In this document: piece after piece, positions 44,001 to 55,564 of the stretch | How the letters are laid out: each line of letters starts with the position of its first letter | Position numbering within the stretch: position 1 is the stretch's first letter | Source: Chlorella sorokiniana | Lineage: Eukaryota; Chlorophyta; Trebouxiophyceae; Chlorellales; Chlorellaceae | NCBI GenBank assembly: GCA_025917655.1 | Contig: CP084620.1 | Span: 186,001-250,000, forward strand | Reading direction: 5' to 3' | Length of the DNA: 64,000 bases | Position numbers and translations under genes: made by a program | Notes under the pieces: model-generated | Told to the model about the DNA's origin: nothing | Seen by the model: only the letters and a program-made list of their open reading frames with translations | Databases searched by the model: none

Positions 44001-47000
44001 CTTCTGGCGGAGCAGCGGGGTGGGGCCGCCGCCCTGGGAGTCGCCGTTGTCGTCGAAGCTGCGAGGATGGAGCAGGCAAAAGTGAATCCTAGAGTATGGT
44101 TCAGATGCGAGAAGAACAGAGGACAGGGTTTGGATGAGGTGTGCCCTGCCCGCATGTGACGTTCACTCCGAGTGCCAGGCTTGCAGCCCCTATTGCAGCC
44201 CCACCTGTCCAAGTCCAACAGGGTGTTGGGCCCAGAGGCAAAGGAGTAGCGAGGGACGCGCGGCCGCTGCACGGTGGTGGCGACGGCTGCCGACCGGGCG
44301 AGGGTGTTGTGCAGGCCGAGCGCTACTGCGGGCGTGCGTGATTCCAGGGCCTGCTCGGGAAGAAAGTCAGAGAAAAACAATCACCGCCACGACATATCAC
44401 GCTGACAAGAGCGAGTCAAGCATGGAGCACAAGAAGAACCAAGCTGCTTCCAGCCAAAATACAGCGGAGGAAACGAGGAGGAAGCAAGCACGGCACCTGG
44501 AAGATGGCCTCCACATCCGCAGCAAACTGGAAGCGGGCGGTGCCCGGCGTGCCCGCCACCGCCAGCCTGGCGGCGCCGGGCGTGGCCAGCGCGGCCAGGC
44601 CCTGCGGCGCTGCGGGGGCCTGCAGCTGCTCCGCAACTGCACAACGAAGCAAACAGCACACAACAATAACGGTGATTTTGGATGCAAGTACAGCATGGTT
44701 GCAGGTTGCAGAGCCAGGAATCTTCAATCATCATTGCCCCCAAGCCCAGTCCCCAAACCCGCCCCACCCACCTTGATGCATCTTTTCAGCCAGCTGCATG
44801 CCCACTGAGGCCGGCGTGCTGCCGCCGCTCCCTGCAGATTGCGGGGTGCCTACACAGGGAGGGGGAAGCAGCAGCGGCACGATATTTGCTCACTAGCATG
44901 CATCTAAGAAACAGATGCACAAACCCGCATCATGGCATTGCAGCACCAAGAATGCATTCAGGGAATCCGGCGCTGGCGGTCAGGCCCGCAGCCTCACCGG
45001 CCAGGCTGGCGCGTCCCGCAAAGCTTTTGAAGCTGACGGAGGGAGGGGGGGGTGGGAGGGCGTGCCTGCATACATCGGGTTGTTGCTCACCCCTCCTGCC
45101 GACAGGCCGCTGCGAGAAGTGAAGTGGGGTTGGTGTTTGTGTGTGTGGGGGTTGGGGGAGGGCGGGGGGAGGCGCTTTCAGGAAAACCAGCAGCAGAAGT
45201 TGGGCCAGAGGTCTCGATCCAGAACAAAACCAGCAGGCGATGCACCAACTTGGCTGCGGCGCAGCAGCACCCATCCCACCTGGGGGCGGGCGAGTGGCTG
45301 AGGCGCCTGCCGCCGCCGGCGGCGGGGTGGCGCCCGCCGCTGCCAGCGGGTTGTCGCTCCAGGCACCCGGCCAGGGGCCGCTTGCTGGCCTGCATGCGGG
45401 GCTGCCGCTGGCTGCCGATCCTGCCCCGCCTGCGCCTGCTCCTGCTCCGCATGCTCTGGTCCGCCAGGCTGCGGCTCAGGGGCGGGCTGCTCGGTGCGCG
45501 GCGCTCCGACCGGTTCCACAGAAGCAGGCGTCACAGCTGGGGCGCTCAAGCCCACGCTCAGCCGGTGCGCAGATGGCTGCGAATCTGCAGTGTCCGCAGA
45601 CGTCTCTGCTGTTGCTGCCGCCTCTGCAGGCGAAATCAAAAGGGAGGCCATGGAGTGTTGCCGGGCGCTGGCGCCGCTGACAGCTGGCGACGCAGCCAGC
45701 TTGGGTCGCGGCGCAAACGCCGCGGAGTCGTCCAGCTGAGAGCCGGCGGCGGCAGCGTGCCCGCTGCGCCCGCTGTGCGCCGCACCAGGCAACACCACGG
45801 GGCGGCCCCTTCCATGGGCGCGGCAGAAAACGCCTCAGCTGCCTGAGAATCCTGAGCAACGGGAGGCGTGGTCGACCCAGCACCCTCTGCTGCCTGCCCC
45901 GGGCTGCCAGCCCGCCGCTGCTCCTCTGCTGCTGCTGCTGCTGCCCGCCGGTGAGCGGCGGGCTGCTGGTGGGCACCGGCCTGGGGCTCCACCTCAGCCT
46001 CAGCGGCGTCCACCGAAGCCGCCGCGGTCCGCGCTTCGGCTGTCGGTGCAGGCAGCTCCTCGTGCTGTGCATGGAGCCGGCTGCGCACCACAAACGGAGC
46101 CTCCTCCTCCGCCTGCTCCTCCTCGTCTGCCTCCTCCTCCTGCTGGGCCGCCTCCTGCTGAGCCGCCTCCTCGGCCGGCCCCTCAAGCGTGGCTCGCGCC
46201 TGCAGCTGCTGCTCCAGCTGCTCCTCCTGGTGCTGCTGGCCTGGCTCCACCTCAGGAACCTCCTGCCGGCCTGGGTGCTCCTCTACGGTACCGTGCGGCT
46301 GGTCGACCGCCTGCTGCGCCGCGGCAAGTGGGGGCGATGCCGCCAGCTTTGGGCGGGGAGCAAAGGCCGGCTCCTCGCCCCCAGCCCGGCAAATAGGCCA
46401 GTCGGAAGGCTGAGGCGGCTGCCCCTCGTCCGCTCCGCCCCCCGCCTGCCGGCTGCCAGCCAGAAGGCATGCTGAGGCGCCCGCTGCGGCCCTGCAGCAG
46501 CACCCCGGCTTCCAGCTGAGAGAGCGACGCCGGCTCCACGCCGCCGACAGGTTTGCCAGGCAGCGGCTGAGCCGCGTGCTGCACAACAGCCGGGGACGCT
46601 GCCTCTGCTGCAGCCAGCGGGTACCCTCCAGCGCCAGCAGGCTGACCATTACTGCAGAGGCTTGCAGCCGCACCAAGCGGCGGCTCTGCCACCGCCTCGG
46701 GGGCTGCAGGCTGCTGCTGCGCAGGCATCGGCGGCTCCACTGCAGGCGCCTCAACAGCTTCCATGGTAGCGCCCTCCAATGCAACCGCAACGGCCGACGC
46801 GGCGGCAGGCGTGCGCTGCTGCCAGGCCAGGGCCTCAGCTTGGAAGCGGCTGCCGCCAGGCGGCGGCCGCCGCCCGGTGGTGGGCGCAGGCGTACAGCCC
46901 GAATCTGCAAGCAGCCAAGGGAGCAGCCAAGGGGGCACACATGTCAGCAGTGCCCTGACCGGAGATGACTGCAGAGCAGTGCAACACAAGCTTGTTTGGC

Positions 47001-49845
47001 TCTGGCAAGCGTAGCAAGGCGGATGGTGGGCGGCCCCACGCGCCTATGTCAGCCATCACGACGTCGTCGCCGTCGTATTCCGTGGCGGCATAGGGGTGGC
47101 GGGCGCCGGGAGGGCGCCGCTGCCTGGGGCGGAGAAGACCCGGCCACCGCTGCATCCGCCGCAGCGCTGGCTGGGGCGCTGCCTGCGAAAATCCCAGGCT
47201 GGGCTGCCAGCCCTTCAGAGGCCAGCAAGCGATGCTGGAGCGCAGCTGCAGGCGCCTCACCGCCGCCGCCAGCAGCAGCCGCCTGCTGGGCAGCTACCGC
47301 CACGGCTGCGGCTGGCGCAGGCAGGCTGTGCCTGCCCTGCGTCGCCGCCGCCAGCGCCAGGGATGCCAGCGCGGGGGAGGCTTGCGTGGTGGGGGAGGCG
47401 GGCGGGCTCCCGGCAGCAGTTGAGGTAGCACCCCCGGGCGGCTGCGGTGCGGCGGCTGCCGCGCCCGGCAACTCTCCCTCCACGGCCGAAGGCGTGCGCG
47501 AGTGGTGGGAGCGAGGGGAGTGAGGGGCAAGCTCCACTGCAGGGGCAGAGGGAGGGGGGCCCGCAACAGGCGTTTGTGGAGGTGCAGGCAGAGGATGGCT
47601 GGAGGAGCAGCACGCGCAAGGGCAGATGCAGCTCGCAGCCATCCGGTTCCCCAGGTGGAGGGCCGCCACCAAACTGACTCGACACAGCAGGCGGGCTGCC
47701 ACAGAAGGCGCAGCAAGCGCTGGGCCGGCTCACTCGAGTAGCGCAGGCTGGCCTCAGCAAACTCGATGCGCAGGGAAGGGGCGGCGGTGAGGGTGGAGGA
47801 GGCCTGGCTGAGACGGCTGGCCTCCGCCGCCAGGCCCCGGCTGCCGGCGCTGCCCAGGGATGCCTCGGACACCAGGGGCGGGCCAGCTGGCAGCACTGCT
47901 GACGCAGCAGGAAGGCCCGGCTCAGCAGACGGCCAGAGCGCCGGATGCGCTGGGGCAGCGGCTGCACCCTTTGCCAAGCCAGCGGCGTGCTCGGGAGCGG
48001 CGGCTGCGGCGGTGCTTCCCGGGCTGAGGCGCAAGCTTTCAGGCGGCGGCGCGGGGGTGGCCAGGCTGCTCCGTCGGGGCCGCTGGATGCCGCCGGAGAC
48101 AGGCTGGAGCGGCGCGGGGCGGGCCGCCAAACAGGGGCCCCTCGCTGCTGCCGTCCAGCAAACCCACAACACTCCCGCACGCGTCCAGCGCGGGCAGCTG
48201 GCTGGAAGCTGACTGGAAGAGGTCGCTGGCGGCGCTGGCGCCCAGGGAGCGGCCCTGCCGCGCCTGCTGCGGCCAGCCCCCGCCCCCTCTGCCAGCAGCG
48301 GCGAGTCGCACTGCTCGGGCTCGGGGGCGGCGCAGGTGTGGGCAGAGGGGGCAGCTGGAAGCTGCAGGGAAGCTGGACGCCCGTGGCAGCTGCCGCCTGC
48401 TGTCCCGCTGCCGCACGCTGGTCGGGCTCTGGCACGACGGTGCTGGCGTCGGACGCCACCGACGCCGCATCGTCGTCGTCGCCCCCTTCCAGCACCAGCG
48501 CGCCGCCGCCGGGCAGCTCGCCATTCCTGGAATCGGCCCAGGCTGCAACGGGGGAGGAGGAGCAGCGGTGCAGCAAGGCTTGGCGTGGGTGCCGCCGCCC
48601 GCGGGAGCAGGCGGCAGAAGGAACAGTCCAATGCAGTCAGCGCTGCCAGGGCACAAAAGCACTGGCTTAATGTAAAGTATGAGTTTCAGGAACGCCGCGG
48701 CTCACCCGCACTGTTTTCGTTGGGGGGCGCCGCTGCCCGAGCCGCTGTCCGCATCCACAAAGTGCTCGTCGTCCGATTCCCCCGCCGCGATGGCGGCGGC
48801 TGCCTCCGCCGCTAGCAGGGCAGCTAGGGCCTGGCGTTGCTGCGGCGCCGCGAGCAGCGAATCGGACGCTGCCGGTGGCGACAGCGAGGCGCGAAGGACG
48901 GGCGCCAGCACGCCGGGCAAGGGGTGGGGGGTGGCGCGGCGGCGCCGCTGGCAGCGGCGGGCGCCGCCGCGGCAGCGCCTGGCAGCGGCTCGCGCGGCGG
49001 CGGCTCTGCCCTCTGCGGCTGGAAAACGATGCTGGGGAAGCAGGCCTCGTGCTGCTTCTCCGCAACTTGCTGCTTGGTGGCGGGCGACGGGAGGGCGGCT
49101 GGCGGCGGCGCCGCCACCGCCGCCAGCTCGGCGCGCCGCCGTGCAGGGGCGCCCGCGGTGCTGACCACGGCGGCGTGGCGGCGTGGCGGCGCCAGTGCAG
49201 CCGCCGCGCTGGCAGCCTCCTCGGCAATAGCACCCAGCGGGGGCGTGGCCCGCTCGGCGGCCCGGCCCGACAGAGGGCTTGAGGCCGCCGCCGCCTGGGC
49301 CGCCGAGGCGGCCAGGCTGCGAGGCTGTGGGGCGGTTGGGCACTGCCGCGCCGCTGCCGCGCCCGCCGCCGCCCTTGTCGAACGCGCTGATCTTGTGCTT
49401 GACTTGGGAGTTGCGGGCAACCACGAGCAGGGACTCGCGGGGAGGGCGCCGCGCCGCCACATCAGCGGCGGGCTTGCCTCCGAGCGACTGCGGCTCGCCC
49501 TGCCGCTGGAAGAACTCAGCTGCAGAGGGAGGGGCGCGTGGGGGCTGGCATCAGTGTTGCTGCCGTCACGCAGCAAGCCTGGGCTAAACCCCCTCCCCAC
49601 CACTGCCGCCTGGGAATGGTGCCGTGATGGCCGCCTGCGCGGCAGGCAGCCAGACGCCCTGCTCGCTGCCGCCGAACTTTCGGCAAGCGAGAAGGAGGGC
49701 ATGCACGTAGCCAACAGCATCAATAGAGGCTCCCAGCAGAGCTGTCGCCAGGCTGCACCCCAAACCCAAGCGTTCAACAACAGGCCGATGCGGCCCCACA
49801 ACCTGCGCTAACGAACTCATCACTCTCATTCTCTATGTTCTCCAT
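41016..49845 (-). CDS. large acidic protein with C-terminal coiled coil, TACC-like
   Basis: Start ATG at 49845: MENIENESDEFVSA joins AEFFQRQGEPQSLGGKPAAD in phase. The long middle is Ala/Pro/Ser/Gln-rich and acidic (GESDDEHFVDADSGSGSG, EGGDDDDAASVASDAS, then EEEADEEEQAEEEAPFV) and contains FAPRPKLAASP twice (near 45690 and 46350). From about 45030 the protein reads FKSFAGRASLAGTPQSAG, then exons of heptad-rich coiled coil (YQPLKAEEAALRQEAATLQK; KEAELGELRAKHAALTKQYD; then ARERAHLEAQRKEEEVVSLE; and EYKKENGRFFEAKERYKATI). It ends KEREKKQLLDMCNELMTRLE, like the C-terminus of TACC proteins. Known role of TACC proteins: microtubule and centrosome organisation. At least two frame repairs (near 41510 and 43510). 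It could be two genes; the TACC link rests on the last 60 residues. Confidence 0.55.
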
Positions 49846-50208
49846 CGTCCGAGGCGCTGCCGCTGCAGCTTCAAGCGCACGGGCAACTTTGTCAGTGGAA
49901 GCGCTGCCGCTGCCAGGCTTGGCGCCTCTTGATCGCCATTCGGACGCGTTGGCGGCCTCTTGCGCCACCCCTCAGCCCGCAAGAAGCAAGCCTTCTTGAT
50001 TGTACGCGGTGCCGGTACATCGACCCAATTCCTTTGTCTTGGGGTTGTGGCACACTTGTGCCATTTCGATCGCATCTCAGTATGTAGTTTGTCAACATAA
50101 AAGACCTCACTTTTCCTGTTTCGGGCTTGCTGCCTCGGGCAAGGCCACGGGCCTCCCGACGGCCTTCCGCGCCTCTCCTCAATCTCATATCACGGCATAC
50201 GCCCCAAA
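49846..50208. promoter_or_regulatory. divergent promoter region (TACC-like / GATA-TFIIS protein)
   Basis: About 360 bases between the starts at 49845 (-) and 50209 (+). Lower GC around 50030-50110. No element identified. Confidence 0.4.
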
Positions 50209-53200
50209 ATGACCGTCAAGGATTCCCAGGTGTATAAATCCGGTGCCAGCACCACCAGCGAGTGTCTATGCTGCGGCACCTGTAGCACCAGCGGTTCCTG
50301 GCGCAAGGGGTGGACGCTGCCGGACGGCCAGAGCTTCGTGTGCTTATGCAACAAGTGAGCAATGCCGCACAGGGGTGTCCAGCGCCCGCCTCGAGGCAGA
50401 GCCGCCGCCCTCCGCTCACTTCACAGCCCCGTCTCTCTCCTGCTGCAGATGCGGGCAGCGGTGGCAGAAAGCCGGCAGGCCAGGAAGCCTGGTAGAGCTG
50501 CAAGAGGTCGAGCGCCAGAAGGCTGCGGGTGGTGCCGCCCCCGCCCTCCCAAGCGCCGCCTCGAGGCTTCCTCATCGCGGCCGGCGGCGCAGGACGCCCA
50601 CGCCAGCCTCATCAACGGCATCAAGCGCCTGCGCCTGCCCTCCTTCACCGCACCGGCAGTTCAACACAGCCTGCTGGGCGTGCAGCCGCGGCGACGCCTG
50701 TTTTCTGGTGACTCCTCCGACAGCTCAGATGGCGCCAGCTCCTCGGAAGAGTAAGCTGCCGCCGCCGCCCAGTCCAAGTGTGTGCGTTTCGCTGACCTCG
50801 GCTGTGCTGCACTGCTTGATGCACATACTGCTGGTCTGCCGCTGTTTCTGCTTGTTTGCCGCGCCTGAGAGGCCTCCTTCCGTACTTTTGTGTTGCCCGG
50901 CCGCGAGTGCCCATTCGCCTCCCAAGCGCCGCCCTTTGCAGGGCGTACGAGGAACATCACACAGCGACGGCGTTTGGCTCAGCCTCCAACGTGCCACGGC
51001 CCCCGGCGCCTCACTCAAGCCTCCAGCAGCTTCATGCGCAGGCGCAGGCGCAGGCACAGGCGCAGGCTCTAACGCGAGCGCCGCCGCCGTTGAAGATGGG
51101 AGGCCCGCCCGCTTCGTCTCGTACTGCGTGCAGAGCCTCAGCAGCGGCAAGGCCCGCCACGCCGCCTTCTGGCTGCAGGACGCGCACGGCGAGAGCACAC
51201 TGGCGGTAGTGGTGAGCCGCTGGGCTCTGTTCCTGCCGCAGCTGCTGGGCGTGCCTGGCTGAGTGCTGGCATTGCTGGACAGGCTGTGGCGGTCGGCTCG
51301 CCGCAGCTTCTCACTCCTTTCGTGCCCCTTGATTGTCGTGACATGCAGCTGACTTACCTCCTTCCTGTTCCCCACCCATCGTACCCAGGGCACCGACGCC
51401 CGCCTGTCCGGCCACTTTGTCTACTCCACCACCCCTTCCTTCCTCGCCCTGGGCCTGGCGCCGCCGCTGCGCTGCACCAACCGCGCGGGGGTGGAGGCCT
51501 GGCTGGCTGCCTTTGGCTGCACCGAGTGCGTGGCGGAGGGCTGCGTCAGGCAAGCAGCTGAGGTTTTGTGGTTATCAGACAGCGGTCGCTGTGCCCGCCT
51601 GCCGGCCAGGCAGTTGGGGGCTGCTGCCGCTTGCTGCGGCTTTGTTGTTTTTTGCCTTTTCAGAGCCCAGCCCCCATGCATACTGGCAAGCAGGATCGTG
51701 CAGGATGCGAGCATCCTTCCCTCCACACACACACACTCCTCATCCAGAAACGTGCGCTCAGCTCAATTGAGCTAAAGTCCCCCAGCCACACACACACCCC
51801 CACTGCAGGCTGCCCGAGCTGTCTGCTGAGGACCGGCGGCGGGTGCTGAGCCCTGAGGAGCCGATCTGGGCGCGCCCTGCAGCCCTGACAGGCACCTGGG
51901 CAGGCGTCAGGTGGGCAGGGGCATGCTGGCCCTCTTGATCGGGCAGCGTGGCGGCTGCATCGCTGTGCCCAGCCCATGGCGCCAGCGCCAGCGCATCGCT
52001 GTGCCCAGCCCATGGCACCAGCGCAAGCCAACTCCTGAGCACCCGCCTCATCGTGTCCGCTTCTGGTGCTGCAAACCAACCGGTGCAGGGAGGAGAGCGG
52101 GCGGCTGACCGACGGCCGCCACTTCAAGCGCTTCTGGCTTCTGGGGCCTGGAGGTGCAGAGAAGCTGGTGGTGAGCGGAAGGGGCAGGCAGCGGCAGCCA
52201 CCCAGCCGGCTCAGCCGTGGGCAGAGCCGCCGCTCGCAGTCTTTCTCCCTCCAGTGGTTGCTTACGCCTCCTTGCTCTTCCTCTCACTCTTCGGTCCACA
52301 TTTTTGCTGGCCCCAAGGGCCCCTTGTGACCTTCCTTCCCAACCCGCCGTGCTCGCCTTCCAGGTCAGCGGTGTGGACTCTGCCAGGCAGGACAGGCGGT
52401 ACAAGTACCTGGCCTCAGAGGAGATGGGAGGCTTTGCGTTTGAGAATGCGCGGGAGGTGCTGGGCTGGGTGAACCACGCGCTGGGGCGACCCGCCCACGG
52501 TGAGGGCCCGCCCTGTTGATGAGTGGGAGGGTTCAGCATTGAAGCATCTTGGTTGATGGGTAGGAGGGATCAGCATCGAGCATCTTGGTTGATGAGTGGG
52601 AGGGATCACCATTGAAGCGTCTCGGGCGCCTGAGGTGCTTCGATGATGGTGATCCCTCCTCCTTGTCTACGTGCCTGGCACGGCCGCCTGGCTGAGCCGG
52701 GCGCTGCCGTGCCCCTCTGCCATGCTGTGCTGCTGTGCGATGCTGGGGGCGCCGAGCGGGGAGACAGCGGAGGGGTGGCTGGTGCAGGCGGAGGCAGTGC
52801 TTTTCGTGAGGGCTTTCCCCTCCCACCTGGCACACCGTGTCACTTGTATCACTCTGGCCGCTGCCCCTCTCCCGCCCCCGCCCCCGCCCCCGCCCCGCCG
52901 CCCTGCAGCGCCGCCGCTGGAGGCTCAGCAGGTGCGGGCTGCGGCTCCGCTGCGCGAGGAAGACCTCGGGTCACTGGTACCTCGGCTGCGGGCGGCGGCA
53001 CAGCTGCTGGAGCGCACGCCGCCTCCGCCCTTCCAGCAGCAGCCGGCAGCCACCACGGCAGCCGGGCGCGCTGCGGCGGCGGCCAGCGCACGGCCAGGCG
53101 GGGCTGGGCACGAGCGTCCCAGCCCCAGCCGGCTTGGCGGCGGCTGGTCGCCGGCGGCTTCCGTCTCTCCCGGGGGCAAGGTGCGGCCTCCGCCACCGCC

Positions 53201-54975
53201 CCCACTCCACCGCCCGACGGCGGCGAGGGCGAAGGGGAGGCGATGGATGTAGACGCTGCAGCCCAGCTGTGCTCCCCTCCCGCCGCCGCCGCCACCGCCA
53301 CCACGCTCCCGCCGCCCGCGCCGGCGGCCGTCGCCTCGCTGCCTCCGCCGCCGCCCGCGGTGTCGGTGGCCGTGGCGCGGGGCTGCGCTGCGGGCTGTGC
53401 GGCGTGACGGGCCACGGCGGCGACGACTGCCTGCTGGCCAGCCTCTCCCCCTCCTGCCTCATCCGCACCAACGCCGTCGGCTCCGCCGCCGCCCGCTGCG
53501 CCCACAGCCGCACCCTCTCCCTCCTCCTCTTCTCCGGCGCCGCCACGCGCGCGCTCCGGCGGCGGCCGCTGGGCCGGCGGCGCCGCCGCGCGCCGCACCG
53601 CACCCTGTCCGCGCTGCTGCCCTCGCCGCCGGCCAGCGGCGGCAGCGGCCAGGCGGAGGAGGAGGCCTGGCAGCCGATAGCTTCCCGCAGCTTCTCACGG
53701 CGTCGGAGCTGTGCGAGCAGCTGCGGGCAGCCCTGGTGCAGGAGGCGGCGGCGCTGGAGACGGCGGCCAGCCGCCGCACCGTGTCGGCGGACGTCAAGGT
53801 GGGGTGGTGGGGTGTGTTGTGTACGCGACCGCCGTCAGGCTTTGCTTTTTGACCCCCTTCATGGTCTCTTGGGGCTGCGCTTGCACAGGGCTCTGGCCGT
53901 GCCTGGCCGGCTAGTCCGCGGTACTGCTGCCCCGCACATGATGATTGTCTAGACAAAGGATGTGTGGAGATATTCACACATCACTGGGCCTCAAGCCTCC
54001 TTGGCCTGCTGTGCGCCACCTACCTGCCGTCTCACAGCCTGACGCCCTCTCCCCTACATCCCCCTCCCACCCCCTCAACAACAACAACAAGCAGAGGGCG
54101 CTTGCCGCCGACCCCCACCTCCTGGAGTTTGCCGCCGCCGCGCCCAGCGATGCCGCGCGGCAGACCGTGGAGCACTGGGCGCGCAAGCTGGGCGGCCACG
54201 TGTCGGACCTGCCGCCGCCGCTGCCCACCTGCGGTGAGGGGGCGGGGGCTGCGCCGGTCCAGGGCTGCCGCCTGAATGCGCCACAGCGACGGGACGAGGC
54301 CGGCTGTTTGCAAGAGCACCACAGCCAGACAACCCCGCGGCTGCCCTCCCGCTTCAGCTAGGCTTTGCATGTTTCCGGAACAGCCGTCTGTTACTGAGCG
54401 ACCTCTTTCCGCTCCTCGCCCGCTGCAGCCGAGGACACCCCGCTGGGCGGGTGGAGCTGGACGCCCACCGAGGAGGCGCTGGCCATACTGCAGGCCCTGT
54501 CGATGCTGCAGGTGTGGTTTGGGGCGTGGTGGGTGGGCGGATGGCGGGATGGGGGGAGGGGTTGGAGTGTTTCGGGGTGGGGCGAGGACCGGCCCCCTGA
54601 AGGCAGTGTTGCAGGCCTCGTCGGCATTGCATGGCCTATGTGCATGTGTATGGGGTGGCGGAGTTGTGGATGGGAACGGTGGGTGGGGGGCTCGTTGGAG
54701 ATGGCTTGTTTGCTGCCCATCGCGGAGCTGGGCTTCCCATTCAGCCTCGGTTCGAGATGAACACGCACCAACCGTGCTTTTTGCCCTCTACGCACTCCCC
54801 AATGGCTGTGTTGCAGGTCAACCTCTCCCTGCTTCAAAGCACAGGCATTTCGGCGGCGGTGGCGCAGCTGCGCAGCCACCGCTGCCGCGAGTTGGCGGTC
54901 GCCGCCGAGCGCATCGTGGCCAAATGGCGTGGCTGCGCGGTCGCCGTGCTGGAGGCGGCTGAGCGGCGCGGCTAG
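50209..54975 (+). CDS. transcription-type protein: GATA-like zinc finger, duplicated FWL module, CCHC knuckle, TFIIS N-terminal-like domain
   Basis: Exons include 50209..50354, 50450..50750, 50942..51211, 51389..51549, 51809..51910, 52089..52170, 52364..52499, 52909..53798 (with frame breaks), 54095..54233, 54429..54511, 54817..54975. The N-terminus has a GATA-like finger (CGTCSTSGSWRKGW ... CNKCGQRWQK), then a Ser/Asp-rich tail and an AlaGln repeat. Two copies of one module follow: AFWLQDAHGESTLAVVGTDA ... NRAGVEAWLAAF and RFWLLGPGGAEKLVVSGVDS ... NAREVLGWVNHAL. A Pro/Ala-rich part has CGLCGVTGHGGDDC (CX2CX4HX4C). The C-terminus (LSLLQSTGISAAVAQLRSHR, AAERIVAKWRG) matches the TFIIS N-terminal domain of elongation-factor partners. 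The intron after 51549 starts GCAAGC. Likely nuclear; DNA target unknown. A TGTAA at 55284 may be the poly(A) signal. Confidence 0.75.
52508..52665 (+). repeat. intronic minisatellite and hairpin
   Basis: Three copies of a roughly 40-base unit (TTGATGAGTGGGAGGG then ATCAGCATTGAAGCATCTTG) lie in the intron after 52499. The last copy, GGAGGGATCACCATTGAAGC, is followed by an inverted partner GCTTCGATGATGGTGATCCC, giving a stem of about 20 bases with a GC-rich loop. Confidence 0.75.
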
Positions 54976-55564
54976 TTCTGGCTTGCGGGGAATGTTGCAC
55001 ATGGCTGCGCAGCTTGGCATGCCAGCAGCTGCTCAGAAGAGCACTGCAGGTGGGCTGTGCAGCGCAGGGCGGGACCTTGTTATTCAGCCTCCCGTGCCTG
55101 CGCAGCACGCTAACATGTTCAGAATGGGCACAAGCTACGAGCTGGTGCACTCCCTGGCTTGCACAGTCTGCGTGTGCCTGAGCGTCGCTGCCCTGGGCCG
55201 GGAGCCGCGGCGCTCCCTGTTGCTATTTGAACACTGGGCAATGTGCCACTTGCTATAACAGAATGTCTGTCAGTCATAATTCATGTAAGCCTCACATGGG
55301 CAGCCAGCCATGCAAAGCAAGGTTTTCCCCCGGCATGGATCATGACAAACAGAGTCGCCCGCAGCGGCAGTATTACCCTCCATGCTCCGCCTAATCGGCA
55401 GCCTCTTGTCCCAACACAGCCAGACAACTGTCTTTGGCTGCAATCGATGGGAGTTGTTGTTGACGAGCCGCTGCTCCTCTCTGAATGGCGCTGCCACATG
55501 GAAGGGCAGGTCACTCCGCTGCCGCAGTTGCGCCGCCAGGCAGTGGCCTGGCAGTGGGGATACT
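54976..55564. other. 3' region of the GATA/TFIIS gene, no gene seen
   Basis: Probable 3' UTR (TGTAA at 55284-55288), then unassigned sequence up to the retroelement. Confidence 0.4.

Noticed and set aside
45636-46940. 434-codon frame as a separate gene
   Set aside because: It reads across likely introns; its motif FAPRPKLAASP is shared with the next exon of the acidic coiled-coil gene, so it is treated as part of that gene.
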